Source: Friedmanniella sp.
Lineage (GTDB): Bacteria; Actinomycetota; Actinomycetes; Propionibacteriales; Propionibacteriaceae
DNA length: 12,078 bases
Reading direction: 5' to 3'
Assembly (NCBI GenBank): GCA_025964935.1
Contig: JAOPXW010000185.1
Span: 1-12,078, forward strand
Below are positions 1 to 7,041 of the stretch, one piece after another (positions within the stretch are counted from its first letter, which is position 1; every line of letters starts with the position of its first letter). Made by a program: the position numbers and the translations under genes. The notes below the pieces were generated by a model. It searched no databases. It saw only the letters and a list, made by a program, of their open reading frames with translations, and was not told the origin of the DNA.

Positions 1-862
1 ACGACAACGTCGGGCCCTCGTGGCCACCCTCGCCGGTGTGGTTGTAGACCACATCCAAGATCACCTCGATGCCCGCCTCGTGCAGCGCCGAGACCATCTC
101 CTTGAACTCGCGGACCTGCTGGCCGAGCGTCCCGACCGAGCCGTACGCGCCGTGCGGGGCGAAGAAGCCGAGGGTGTTGTAGCCCCAGTAGTTCGACAGC
201 CCCCGGCTGATCAGGAACGGCTCGCTGACGAAGGCGTGCACGGGCAGCAGCTCCACCGCGGTGACCCCGAGCGAGAGCAGGTGCTTGATCACCGCCGGGT
301 AGGCCAGTCCGGCGTAGGTCCCCCGCAGGTGCTCGGGGACGGCCGGGTGCAGCCGGGTGTAGCCGTTGACGTGCAGCTCGTAGAGGACGGTGTCGGCCAT
401 CGGGGTCGGCGTTGTCATCGGCACGGGCGGCGGCATGTCGGGGACCACGACGCTGAGCGGGACGGCCGCGAACGAGTCGACGAAGGAGGGGATGAAGTCG
501 GACGCGGGGATGTGGTCCAGGATCGGGCCGGAGTAGTCGACGCCGCTGGTGATGGCCCGGGCGTACGGGTCCAGCAGCAGCTTGGCCGGGTTGAAGCGGG
601 CCCAGTGACCGGGGTTCCATTCACCGTGCACCCGGAAGCCGTAGCGCTGCTCGGCCCCGACCCCGGGGACGTGCACCGTCCACACGCCCTCCTCGTCGCG
701 GACCATCTCGTAGTTGGTCTGCTGCCGCTCCTCGTCGACCAGCGCGAGCTCGACCCGGGTCGCCCGGGGCGCGAGGAGCGCGAACGCCGTGCCGCCGGCG
801 GTGATGCGGGCGCCGAGCCTGGAGGTGTCCTGCGGGGCGGTGAGGACGGGAGTGCGGGTCAT
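1..862 (-). CDS. glgX: Glycogen debranching enzyme GlgX, N-terminal part (cut by window edge)
   Basis: Hydrolyses alpha-1,6 branches of glycogen or limit dextrin in the cytoplasm (glycoside hydrolase family 13, isoamylase/GlgX group). The window holds the first 287 residues; the frame is still open at base 1. Residues about 14-100 look like a CBM48/isoamylase N-terminal domain (ending near HGEWNPGHWARFNPAKLLLDPY). The GH13 barrel starts around 158 with YELHVNGYTRLHP, followed by LRGTYAGLAYPAVIKHL, NYWGYNTLGFFAPHGAYGS (224-242) and conserved region I, DVVYNH (270-275). The catalytic Asp and Glu of later GH13 regions lie outside the window, so activity cannot be judged. The ATG start (862-860) has a weak Shine-Dalgarno, AAAGG, 10 bases upstream. 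The downstream sequence context is missing. GlgX is preferred over TreX-type debranching enzymes from the residues 158-215 stretch, but that distinction is not certain from a partial protein. Confidence 0.93.
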   Translation of the reverse strand, partial: MTRTPVLTAPQDTSRLGARITAGGTAFALLAPRATRVELALVDEERQQTNYEMVRDEEGVWTVHVPGVGAEQRYGFRVHGEWNPGHWARFNPAKLLLDPYARAITSGVDYSGPILDHIPASDFIPSFVDSFAAVPLSVVVPDMPPPVPMTTPTPMADTVLYELHVNGYTRLHPAVPEHLRGTYAGLAYPAVIKHLLSLGVTAVELLPVHAFVSEPFLISRGLSNYWGYNTLGFFAPHGAYGSVGTLGQQVREFKEMVSALHEAGIEVILDVVYNHTGEGGHEGPTLS

Positions 863-1262
863 GAATCACAGGCCTTTGCGAGCGTCAGGGCAGAGGTCAG
901 GCGTCAGGTCGGTGAGGACCGGGGTGGTCGGGTCGAACACGAGCGGGGGTCGGTGGGCGCCGCCAGTGCCCCCACTCGACCCGAGTGTGCCCATTGTGCC
1001 GCTTTCGGACGTTCTGGGCACGTTCGGGCCGATTTCGCGTCGCTGCACCGATTCAGCGGCAACGAGTCGGAAGACCCGGAGGGGCCCGGGAACACACAGT
1101 CGGGCAGGTCGGCGCCGGTCCACCGCCCTGGCCGACCGGGTGGGTGGGATGTCGATGGAGAGCCCCTCAACGTTTCTGGACATCGGCTGGACCCCACCCC
1201 GCCGCCGGGGTTGACTGACGCCCAGACGGGTCCGCCCAGGGTCCGGCCCCCCGAGGAGCCCC
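863..1262. other. Intergenic region between divergent glgX and S53 protease genes
   Basis: About 400 bases without a supported gene, so the promoters of both divergent genes should lie here. Open frames crossing it have no recognisable domain and are continuations of shadow frames. One perfect 6-3-6 inverted repeat is present at 973-987. A TTGACT at 1211-1216 could be a -35 box for the protease gene, but no A/T-rich -10 follows at normal spacing, so I do not call a promoter. The middle (about 985-1080) is less GC-rich than its flanks and is the likeliest regulatory stretch. The protease gene has a clear Shine-Dalgarno, GAGGAG (1253-1258), 4 bases before its ATG. Confidence 0.6.
973..987. promoter_or_regulatory. 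Candidate operator: inverted repeat CACTCG-ACC-CGAGTG
   Basis: Perfect 6-base arms around a 3-base centre, 111 bases upstream of the glgX start and 276 bases upstream of the protease start. The short spacer suits a dimeric regulator better than a terminator, and no gene ends nearby. No family is assigned; a 6-3-6 repeat in GC-rich DNA can arise by chance. Confidence 0.3.
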
Positions 1263-3227
1263 ATGCGCCCGATCGTCCCCCGTCCCCGGCTGCTCGCCGC
1301 CGGAGCCGCCCTGCTCGTGCCGGCCGCTCTGCTGCTGGGGGTGCCGCAGGCCCTCGCGGCTCCACCCGCCCTGGCCCGGGTGCCGAGCACGATGCCCCGC
1401 TGGCTCGCCTCCGGCCAGGCCCGGCGCGACGCGGCACCCGCCGCCACCGGCACGCTGAGCGTGCGGGTGTACCTCGCGCCCCGGGGAGGCCAGGCGGCCC
1501 TGGAGAGCGCCGTCGGGGCTCTGTCCGACCCGCACTCGGCCCGTTACGGGCAGTGGCTGAGCGCCGACCAGTACCGGGCGGCCTACCGGCCCAGCGACGC
1601 GGCGCTCAGCCGAGTCCGCGGCTACCTGACCGGCCAGGGTCTGGCCGTCACCGGGGTCGAGGCCCAGCGGCGCTACGTGTCGGCCCGGGGCACCGTGGCC
1701 CAGCTGCAGCGCACGTTCCACGTCTCGCTCCGGCGGTTCTCCCACGACGGGCAGCAGGTCACCGCCCCCACGGCCGCCGTCCAGCTGCCGCCCACCCTGG
1801 CCGGCTCCGTGCTGACCGTCACCGGTCTGGACACCACGGTGGCCAAGATGACCAACCGCCAGAGCGGCCGCTCGGTGACACCGCCGCCGGCGTTCGCGAA
1901 CGCGCGTCCGTGCAGCACCTACTTCGGCCAGCTCACCGCGACGTACCAGGCCGACTACAAGACGAAGCTGCCGAAGTTCGGCGGGAAGACGCTGCCGTAC
2001 GCGACCTGCGGCTACACCGGGCCGCAGCTGCGGACGGCGTACGAGGCCGACAGCGCCCTGACCGGCAAGGGGGTCACGGTGGCGATCACCGACGCCTACC
2101 GCTGGCAGCTGATCGCCAAGGACGCGAGCCGGTACGCCGCGGCGCACGGGGACCCGGCGTACGCCAAGGGCCAGCTGAGCGAGTCGCTGCCCACCTCCTA
2201 CCGGCACGAGGACGAGTGCGACCCGTCGGGGTGGAGCGGGGAGGAGACCCTGGACGTCGAGGCCGTGCACGCCATGGCCCCGGGCGCCAGGATCCGCTAT
2301 TACGCCGCGCGCAGCTGCTACGACGACGACTTCTCCGCCGTGCTGGCCCGGGTCGTCGACGAGAACGTGGCCACCGTGGTGTCCAACTCGTGGGGCGACG
2401 CCGGCGAGCAGGTCGGGACCGACGAGATCGCGGCCTACCAGCAGGTCGTGCTGCAGGGTGCCGCCCAGGGCATCAGCTTCCTGTTCTCCTCCGGCGACAA
2501 CGGCGACGAGCTGGCCAACACCGGTTTCACCAGCGCCGACTTCCCGGCCTCCCTGCCCGCGGTGACCGCCGTCGGTGGCACCTCGACCGGGATCGACTGG
2601 GACGGCTCGAAGCTGTTCGACACCGGCTGGGGCACGGTCAAGTACACGCTGTCCCGCGACGGCCGGTCGTGGTCCTCGGTCGGGTTCACCTCCGGAGCCG
2701 GTGGGGGCTACTCGAGCCTGTTCAACCGGCCCGCCTACCAGCAGGGGGTGGTGCCCGCCTCGGCTCCGGCCGGCCGGGCCGTGCCCGACGTGGCCATGGA
2801 CGCCGACCCCAACACGGGGATGCTGGTCGGCCAGACCCAGACCTTCGCGAAGGGGGTGCACTACGGCGAGTACCGGATCGGCGGGACGAGTCTCGCGAGC
2901 CCGCTGTTCGCCGGTCAGACCGCGCTCGCCGTCCAGCAGCGCGGCGGGCGGCGCCTCGGGCAGCTGAACCCGGTGCTGTACGCCTCCCGCAGCCTGTTCC
3001 GCGACGTCAGGCCGGAGCCGAGCCGGGTGGGGGTCGTCCGCGCTGACTACAGCGACCCGACCGACGCCGGCAGCCCGGTGGTCTACAGCGTGCGGCGGTT
3101 CGGCCGGGACTCGAGCCTGGCCACAGCGGCGGGGTGGGACCCGGTGACCGGTCTGGGCGTGCCGAAGGTCTCCTATCTGACCGGGCTGAAGACCCCGGAC
3201 CCGGCGGTGGCGACGGCGGCCCGCTGA
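1263..3227 (+). CDS. Secreted serine-carboxyl protease, sedolisin family (S53), with pro-domain
   Basis: Extracellular endopeptidase of the sedolisin/kumamolisin family, usually active at acidic pH. Domains in order: signal peptide 1-32 (basic start, leucine/alanine-rich core, cleavage probably after ALA-32); S53 activation pro-domain about 60-195 (SDPHSARYGQWLS and YVSARGTVAQLQRTFHVSL are typical); catalytic domain about 245-640. The visible catalytic set is Glu327 and Asp331 in GEETLDVEAVHAMAPGA, oxyanion Asp412 in SSGDNGDE, and nucleophile Ser543 in GGTSLASP. The C-terminal calcium site is represented by RDV (Asp581) and GWDPVTGLG (624-632). All key residues are present, so it should be active after self-processing. 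Cys217, 249, 319 and 352 could make two disulfides in the exported protein. The 654 residues fit a bacterial S53 preproenzyme. The ATG start follows GAGGAG at good spacing. It is divergent from glgX and convergent with the next gene; no functional link to either is evident. Confidence 0.93.
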   Translation: MRPIVPRPRLLAAGAALLVPAALLLGVPQALAAPPALARVPSTMPRWLASGQARRDAAPAATGTLSVRVYLAPRGGQAALESAVGALSDPHSARYGQWLSADQYRAAYRPSDAALSRVRGYLTGQGLAVTGVEAQRRYVSARGTVAQLQRTFHVSLRRFSHDGQQVTAPTAAVQLPPTLAGSVLTVTGLDTTVAKMTNRQSGRSVTPPPAFANARPCSTYFGQLTATYQADYKTKLPKFGGKTLPYATCGYTGPQLRTAYEADSALTGKGVTVAITDAYRWQLIAKDASRYAAAHGDPAYAKGQLSESLPTSYRHEDECDPSGWSGEETLDVEAVHAMAPGARIRYYAARSCYDDDFSAVLARVVDENVATVVSNSWGDAGEQVGTDEIAAYQQVVLQGAAQGISFLFSSGDNGDELANTGFTSADFPASLPAVTAVGGTSTGIDWDGSKLFDTGWGTVKYTLSRDGRSWSSVGFTSGAGGGYSSLFNRPAYQQGVVPASAPAGRAVPDVAMDADPNTGMLVGQTQTFAKGVHYGEYRIGGTSLASPLFAGQTALAVQQRGGRRLGQLNPVLYASRSLFRDVRPEPSRVGVVRADYSDPTDAGSPVVYSVRRFGRDSSLATAAGWDPVTGLGVPKVSYLTGLKTPDPAVATAAR

Positions 3228-3249
3228 GGGCCGACGCTCGGGCTCAGCG
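3222..3249. terminator. Bidirectional hairpin between convergent genes, containing both stop codons
   Basis: The arms CGCTGAG (3222-3228) and CTCAGCG (3243-3249) pair over 7 bases. Inside, CCGA (3231-3234) pairs with TCGG (3238-3241) around a CGC loop, separated by a small 2/1 internal loop. The protease stop TGA (3225-3227) and the complement of the facing gene's stop (3244-3246) lie in opposite arms and pair with each other. Because it is near-symmetric, it can fold on transcripts from either strand. There is no U-tract, which is common for actinobacterial terminators. Confidence 0.6.
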
Positions 3250-3813
3250 CCGGAGCAGCCAGGGTCGCAGCCAGCGGGTGACCAGCGGCAGCACCCAGTA
3301 GGTCATCGGCGGGGTCAGCGCCAATGTGGTCACCAGCACCCGGAGCGGCAGCCACAGCCGGGAGAAGCCGGGCACGAGGGCGGTGGCCAGCACGGTGAAG
3401 ACCAGGTTGACCGGGAAGAAGCCGAGCCAGATGCTGACGGCCTGCTTCCACCGGGGTGGGGCCGGGGCGGGTGCGACATCGGGGTCGAGGACCTGGGCGT
3501 ACGCCGCGTCGAACCAGCCCTCGATGCCCGTACGGCGCTCGACCCGCGACTCCTTGGCCAGGTCCCGGCCGCTCTCCAGCCACCACGCGCGCTCCCGGGA
3601 GCCCTCCCAGGCCGCGAGCGAGTCGGTGTCGGCGAACCTGTACAGCATGTACCAGACGTCGGAGTCGGCGCCCGCGCGGACGAAGCCCGACCCCAGGTAG
3701 CCGGGCTGGCGGCTGGCCAGGTCGGTGCCCGCCTGGGTCCAGATGGTGACCTCGGCGATGCGGTCGGGGTCGACCCGGCGCTCGATGGCCACGGTGATGG
3801 GCTCGACAGTCAT
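3244..3813 (-). CDS. Antibiotic-biosynthesis-monooxygenase-like (ABM) domain protein with two C-terminal membrane helices
   Basis: 189 residues. Residues 5-105 form a ferredoxin-like ABM domain of the dimeric alpha+beta barrel type: ITVAIERRVDPDRI, WTQAGTDLASRQPGYLGSG, then a VWYMLYRFADTDSLAAWEGS stretch with the usual aromatic positions. After a Pro/Ala linker (111-121), two hydrophobic segments at about 126-148 and 155-177 should be membrane helices, so the ABM domain is probably held at the cytoplasmic face. Some ABM proteins oxidise quinol-like substrates or degrade heme, but many have no known reaction; despite the family name, nothing here indicates antibiotic synthesis. It is convergent with the S53 gene (16-base gap) and divergent from etfB. 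On its strand, TTCACT followed by six bases precedes the ATG, a weak leaderless-type arrangement; the GGGG in that spacer could instead act as a poor Shine-Dalgarno. Confidence 0.85.
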   Translation of the reverse strand: MTVEPITVAIERRVDPDRIAEVTIWTQAGTDLASRQPGYLGSGFVRAGADSDVWYMLYRFADTDSLAAWEGSRERAWWLESGRDLAKESRVERRTGIEGWFDAAYAQVLDPDVAPAPAPPRWKQAVSIWLGFFPVNLVFTVLATALVPGFSRLWLPLRVLVTTLALTPPMTYWVLPLVTRWLRPWLLRR

Positions 3814-3894
3814 GACCCCAGTGAACGGGTCCCGGGTTGCGTCGGGGTTACGCCCCTGGTCCGGACGGCACCCACCGACGTGGCCCGCCGGTTG

Positions 3895-3911
3895 TTACTC
3901 GTGAGTAATAT
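3895..3911 (+). promoter_or_regulatory. Palindromic operator TTACTC-GT-GAGTAA overlapping the probable etfBA -10 box
   Basis: Perfect 6-2-6 palindrome at 3895-3908, an A/T-rich island in GC-rich DNA. Its right arm overlaps TAATAT (3906-3911), a near-consensus -10 hexamer 53 bases before the etfB ATG. A convincing -35 is not visible. A dimeric repressor here would block RNA polymerase. TetR-family regulators of acyl-CoA and fatty-acid metabolism in actinobacteria bind short palindromes of this kind, which would suit an ETF operon, but that regulator assignment is inference. The divergent ABM gene starts 82 bases away and might share the control. Confidence 0.6.
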
Positions 3912-3964
3912 GTGCCCACGGGTCCCGGCGCAGCTCCCTGCGCCCCCGGCAGAAGGCGGGTCAG

Positions 3965-4747
3965 ATGAAGATCGTCGTCCTGGTCAAGTACGTGCCGGAC
4001 GCCACCGGCGAGCGCACCTTCGCCGCGGACGGCACGGTCGACCGCGAGGCGGCCGACGGCCTGCTGTCCGAGCTCGACGAGTACGCGCTGGAGCAGGCCC
4101 TCCTGGTCGCCGACGCGGGGGACGGGGTCGAGGTGGTGGCCCTCACCATGGGCCCGGAGGACGCGACCGCGGCCCTCAAGCGCTCGCTGCAGATGGGCGC
4201 CACCGCCGGCATCCACGTGCTGGACGACGCGGTCCACGGCTCGGACGCGCTCGGCACCAGCACCGTGCTCGCCGCCGCCATCGCGCGGGCGGCCCCCGAC
4301 CTGGTCGTCTGCGGGATGGCCTCGACCGACGGCAGCATGGGGGTGCTGCCGGCCATGGTGGCCGAGCGGCTCGGCTGGCCGGCCGCCACCTTCGGCGCCT
4401 CCCTGGAGGTCACCGCGACCACGGCCACCATCCGGCGCGACACCGACTCCGCGACGCTCACCGTCGAGGTGCCCCTGCCGGCGGTGGTCAGTGTGACCGA
4501 CCAGTCGGGCGAGGCCCGCTACCCCTCGATGAAGGGCATCCTGGCGGCGAAGAAGAAGCCGGTGACGGTCTGGTCGCTGGCCGACCTGGGCCTGGCCGCC
4601 GCTGACGTGGGCCTGGCGGCCGCCTGGACGAAGGTGCTGACCACCACGCCCCGGCCGCCCAAGGCCGCCGGGCGGGTCGTGGCCGACGCGGACGGGGCCG
4701 GGGCCACCGCGCTGGCCGAGTTCCTCACCGCCGGCCACTACGTCTGA
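3965..4747 (+). CDS. etfB: Electron transfer flavoprotein, beta subunit (EtfB/FixA)
   Basis: Pairs with EtfA to form the soluble FAD- and AMP-containing heterodimer that takes electrons from acyl-CoA and related dehydrogenases and passes them to the membrane quinone pool. The 260 residues match the family length. The start MKIVVLVKYVPDATGER is typical. The nucleotide-binding loop is at about 120-133 (STDGSMGVLPAMVA). The beta-subunit signature is at 173-199 (VVSVTDQSGEARYPSM, then AKKKP). The C-terminal arm after 200, which wraps around the alpha subunit, is present but alanine-rich and poorly conserved. The ATG has a purine-rich AGAAGGCGGG stretch just upstream (3951-3960). It is the first gene of the etfBA pair, and the palindrome at 3895-3908 probably controls both. 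Confidence 0.95.
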   Translation: MKIVVLVKYVPDATGERTFAADGTVDREAADGLLSELDEYALEQALLVADAGDGVEVVALTMGPEDATAALKRSLQMGATAGIHVLDDAVHGSDALGTSTVLAAAIARAAPDLVVCGMASTDGSMGVLPAMVAERLGWPAATFGASLEVTATTATIRRDTDSATLTVEVPLPAVVSVTDQSGEARYPSMKGILAAKKKPVTVWSLADLGLAAADVGLAAAWTKVLTTTPRPPKAAGRVVADADGAGATALAEFLTAGHYV

Positions 4748-4770
4748 GCCTGGTCCGCTCGCCCCCATCG

Positions 4771-4780
4771 TGTGTACACA
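4771..4780. promoter_or_regulatory. Perfect palindrome TGTGTACACA just before the etfA ribosome-binding site
   Basis: A 10-base perfect palindrome in the 46-base etfB-etfA gap, immediately followed by the etfA Shine-Dalgarno GAGAGGA (4781-4787). It could bind a regulator between the genes. As RNA it would make at most a small self-complementary hairpin next to the ribosome site. No regulator is assigned. Confidence 0.3.
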
Positions 4781-4793
4781 GAGAGGAACGAAC

Positions 4794-5741
4794 ATGCCGC
4801 AGGTTCTCGTGCTCGCCGAGCAGGTCGCCGGCAGGCCCACCGCGCCGACGTGTGAGCTGCTGACCTTCGCCCGCCGGCTGGGCGAGCCGGTCGCCGTGGT
4901 CTTCGGCCCCGACGGCGAGAGTGCGGGACCGGGGCTCGCGGCGTACGGGGCCACCCGCGTCCTGTGGGTGGAGGACCCGGCGCTGGAGGAGTTCCTGGTG
5001 GCCCCGAAGGCCGAGGCTCTGGCCCAGGTGGCGGCCTCCCTCGACCTGGCCGCGGTGCTGCTGACCTCCGGGGCCGAGAACAAGGAGATCGCCGGGCGGC
5101 TCGCGATCAAGCTCGGCGCGGGCCTGGTCACCGACGCCGTCGACATCGCCGGCGACGGCACGACCCGGCAGTCGGTCTTCGCCGGCAACTACACCGTGGA
5201 GTGCTCGGTGACCCACGGCCCGGCCGTCATCACCGTGAAGCCGAACGCCCTGACCGCCGAGCCGAGCGAGGCCGCCGGGACCGTCGAGCACGTCGCCGTC
5301 ACCATCTCCGACGCCGCCCGGACCGCACGCATCGTCAGCCGCGAGCCCAAGCAGGCCAGCGGTCGGCCCGGGCTGACCGAGGCCACCATCGTCGTCTCCG
5401 GCGGGCGGGGGACCGGGGGGAACTTCTCCGAGGTGGAGCAGCTGGCCGACACCCTCGGTGCGGCCGTCGGCGCCTCGCGGGCGGCCGTGGACTCCGGCTG
5501 GTACCCGCACTCCTACCAGGTCGGTCAGACGGGTCTGACCGTGTCCCCCCAGCTCTACATCGCCGCGGGCATCTCCGGGGCCATCCAGCACCGCGCCGGG
5601 ATGCAGACCTCCAAGGCCATCGTGGTGGTCAACAAGGACGCCGAGGCGCCGATCTTCGCCCTCGCCGACCTCGGCGTGGTGGGGGACCTGCACACGGTGC
5701 TGCCCGCCGTGACCGAGGCGCTGCGCCAGCACGCCCCCTGA
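4794..5741 (+). CDS. etfA: Electron transfer flavoprotein, alpha subunit (EtfA/FixB)
   Basis: Partner of EtfB; carries the redox FAD of the ETF heterodimer. 315 residues, as expected. The N-terminal domain (1-190) contains [20 protein letters not shown] and [15 protein letters not shown]. The C-terminal FAD domain (about 197-312) shows SGGRG (202-206), [11 protein letters not shown] (227-236), VGQTG (243-247), [16 protein letters not shown] (251-266) and ADLGVVGDL (291-299), all hallmark FAD contacts. The frame is open eight codons further upstream, but the ATG at 4794 is preferred because GAGAGGA (4781-4787) sits 6 bases before it and [10 protein letters not shown] is the usual N-terminus. 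It lies 46 bases after etfB and is almost certainly co-transcribed with it. Confidence 0.95.
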   Translation: MPQVLVLAEQVAGRPTAPTCELLTFARRLGEPVAVVFGPDGESAGPGLAAYGATRVLWVEDPALEEFLVAPKAEALAQVAASLDLAAVLLTSGAENKEIAGRLAIKLGAGLVTDAVDIAGDGTTRQSVFAGNYTVECSVTHGPAVITVKPNALTAEPSEAAGTVEHVAVTISDAARTARIVSREPKQASGRPGLTEATIVVSGGRGTGGNFSEVEQLADTLGAAVGASRAAVDSGWYPHSYQVGQTGLTVSPQLYIAAGISGAIQHRAGMQTSKAIVVVNKDAEAPIFALADLGVVGDLHTVLPAVTEALRQHAP

Positions 5742-5746
5742 GCGCG

Positions 5747-5781
5747 TCGACCGGCTTCACCGCCTGCGGCAGACTGGGGCC
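5747..5781 (+). promoter_or_regulatory. Probable leaderless promoter of the cysteine desulfurase gene
   Basis: TCGACC (5747-5752, four of six matches to TTGACA), a 17-base spacer, and a -10-like CAGACT (5770-5775) lie 6 bases before the GTG start at 5782. That distance places the transcription start at or next to the start codon, as in actinobacterial leaderless mRNAs. No Shine-Dalgarno is visible apart from a GGGG next to the start. The stretch TGCGGCAGAnTG also precedes the GTG of the gene at 9218. Confidence 0.45.
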
Positions 5782-6945
5782 GTGACCCGCAGCTATCTCG
5801 ACCACGCCTCGACCACCCCCATGGTCGCGCCGGCGGTGGCCGCGCTCACTGCGGAGCTGACGCAGGTCGGGAACCCCTCCTCGCTGCACGGCTCCGGTCG
5901 CGCCGCCCGGCGGGTGGTGGAGGAGGCCCGGGAGCTCATCGCGGACCGCCTCGGCGCGCGTCCGGTCGAGGTCATCTTCACCTCGGGCGGAACCGAGGCC
6001 GACAACCTCGCCGTCAAGGGCGCGTTCTGGTCCCGCCGCGAGCCGCACCGCCGGGAGGTGCTCACCACCACCGTCGAGCACCACGCCGTCTCCGACGCGG
6101 TGGCGTGGCTCGCGCAGAGCGCGGGGGCGGAGTGGGTGCTGGCCGACGTCGACGAGATCGGACGGCTGCGCCCCGAGGAGCTCCGGGCCTGCCTGACCGA
6201 GCGGACCGCGGTGGTGTCGGTCATCTGGGGCAACAACGAGATCGGTACGGTGCAGCCGGTCAGCGAGGTGGCCGCCCGGGCCGCCGCGGTGGGCGCGGTG
6301 TCGCATAGCGACGCCGTCCAGGCCGTCGGTCACCTCGAGGTGGACTTCGCGGCCAGCGGCCTCGACCTGCTCACGGTCACCGCCCACAAGCTCGGCGGCC
6401 CGAAGGGGGTCGGGGCCCTGCTGGCCCGCCGGGAGACCGCGCTGACCTCGCTGCTGCACGGGGGCGGCCAGGAGCGTGACGTACGCTCCGGGACCCTCGA
6501 CCCCGCGGCCATCGCCGGCTTCGCCGCCGCCGTGGACCTGGCGGTGGACGGGCGGCCGGCCGAGGAGGCCCGGCTCCGGCGGCTCCGGGGCGACCTGGTC
6601 GCCGCGGTGCTGGCGGCGGTCCCCGACGCGGTGCTGCAGGGCACCCTGGACCCGCAGCTCAGCCTGCCCGGGATCAGCAACTTCGTCTTTCCCGGCTGCT
6701 CCGCCGACTCCGTGCTGATGCTGTTGGACGCGGCCGGGATCGACTGCTCGACCGGGTCGGCCTGCTCGGCGGGGGTGTCCCAGCCCAGCCACGTCCTGAT
6801 GGCCCTGGGCCGGAGCGAGGTCGAGGCGCGGTCCGCCCTCCGGTTCTCCCTGGGGCACAGCTCGACCACCGCGGACGTGGCGGCCCTGGCGGCGGCCCTG
6901 CCGCAGGCCGTGCTGCGCGCGCGGGCGGCGGCCGCGTACGCCTGA
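5782..6945 (+). CDS. iscS: Cysteine desulfurase, IscS/NifS type
   Basis: PLP enzyme that converts cysteine to alanine and holds the sulfur as a persulfide for tRNA thiolation, Fe-S clusters and other acceptors. 387 residues, fold type I. Visible residues: [10 protein letters not shown] (31-40); SGGTEADN (68-75) for phosphate binding; His100 in VEH, which stacks on PLP; Asp177 and Gln180 in SHSDAVQ; the Schiff-base lysine Lys203 in [15 protein letters not shown] (235-240); and the persulfide cysteine Cys328 in SACSAG on a loop of the IscS/NifS (group I) type. This argues against SufS. No IscU or other Fe-S scaffold gene follows; the next gene is mnmA, the direct sulfur user in 2-thiouridine synthesis, so donation to MnmA is the likely local role. 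The GTG start sits six bases after a -10-like CAGACT and is probably leaderless. Confidence 0.93.
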   Translation: MTRSYLDHASTTPMVAPAVAALTAELTQVGNPSSLHGSGRAARRVVEEARELIADRLGARPVEVIFTSGGTEADNLAVKGAFWSRREPHRREVLTTTVEHHAVSDAVAWLAQSAGAEWVLADVDEIGRLRPEELRACLTERTAVVSVIWGNNEIGTVQPVSEVAARAAAVGAVSHSDAVQAVGHLEVDFAASGLDLLTVTAHKLGGPKGVGALLARRETALTSLLHGGGQERDVRSGTLDPAAIAGFAAAVDLAVDGRPAEEARLRRLRGDLVAAVLAAVPDAVLQGTLDPQLSLPGISNFVFPGCSADSVLMLLDAAGIDCSTGSACSAGVSQPSHVLMALGRSEVEARSALRFSLGHSSTTADVAALAAALPQAVLRARAAAAYA

Positions 6946-6949
6946 GCTC

Positions 6950-7026
6950 CCGACCGTCCGGATGCCCGGTTTCCCCCGTCGACCTGCGAAACTGGGCGGG
7001 ACCCGGGGTGCCGGGCAGACGGTCGG
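6950..7026 (+). other. Large nested hairpin in the iscS-mnmA gap (RNA leader or terminator-like element)
   Basis: CCGACCGTC (6950-6958) pairs perfectly with GACGGTCGG (7018-7026). After a 4-base bulge, TGCCCGG (6963-6969) pairs with CCGGGCA (7011-7017), and CCCCG (6974-6978) can pair with CGGGG (7004-7008). In all there are 21 pairs filling nearly the whole gap from 5 bases after the iscS stop to just before the mnmA Shine-Dalgarno (GAGAAGG, 7028-7034), which stays unpaired. It could terminate or stabilise the iscS transcript, or act as a structured mnmA leader. I recognise no known riboswitch class. Confidence 0.5.
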
Positions 7027-7041
7027 CGAGAAGGTGGGGGC

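Noticed and set aside
866..991. Possible 41-residue minus-strand ORF just upstream of glgX, ending LCPDARKGL
   Set aside because: No motif, no clear ribosome site, and it is only the tail of a longer shadow frame. It could be a leader peptide but nothing supports it.
985..1218. 77-codon plus-strand ORF in the glgX/protease gap
   Set aside because: Composition is Arg/Gly/Pro/Trp-rich and random-looking, without Shine-Dalgarno or domain.
20..3046. A 1008-codon open frame on the plus strand across glgX, the intergenic gap and the S53 gene
   Set aside because: It is antisense to glgX and out of frame with the protease, very rich in Arg/Gly/Pro/Ala with no domain. This is typical of GC-rich shadow frames.
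4770..4793. Upstream ATG giving an eight-residue longer EtfA
   Set aside because: The start would lie inside the TGTGTACACA palindrome region and leave GAGAGGA within the coding sequence. The ATG at 4794 has ideal spacing and the family N-terminus.
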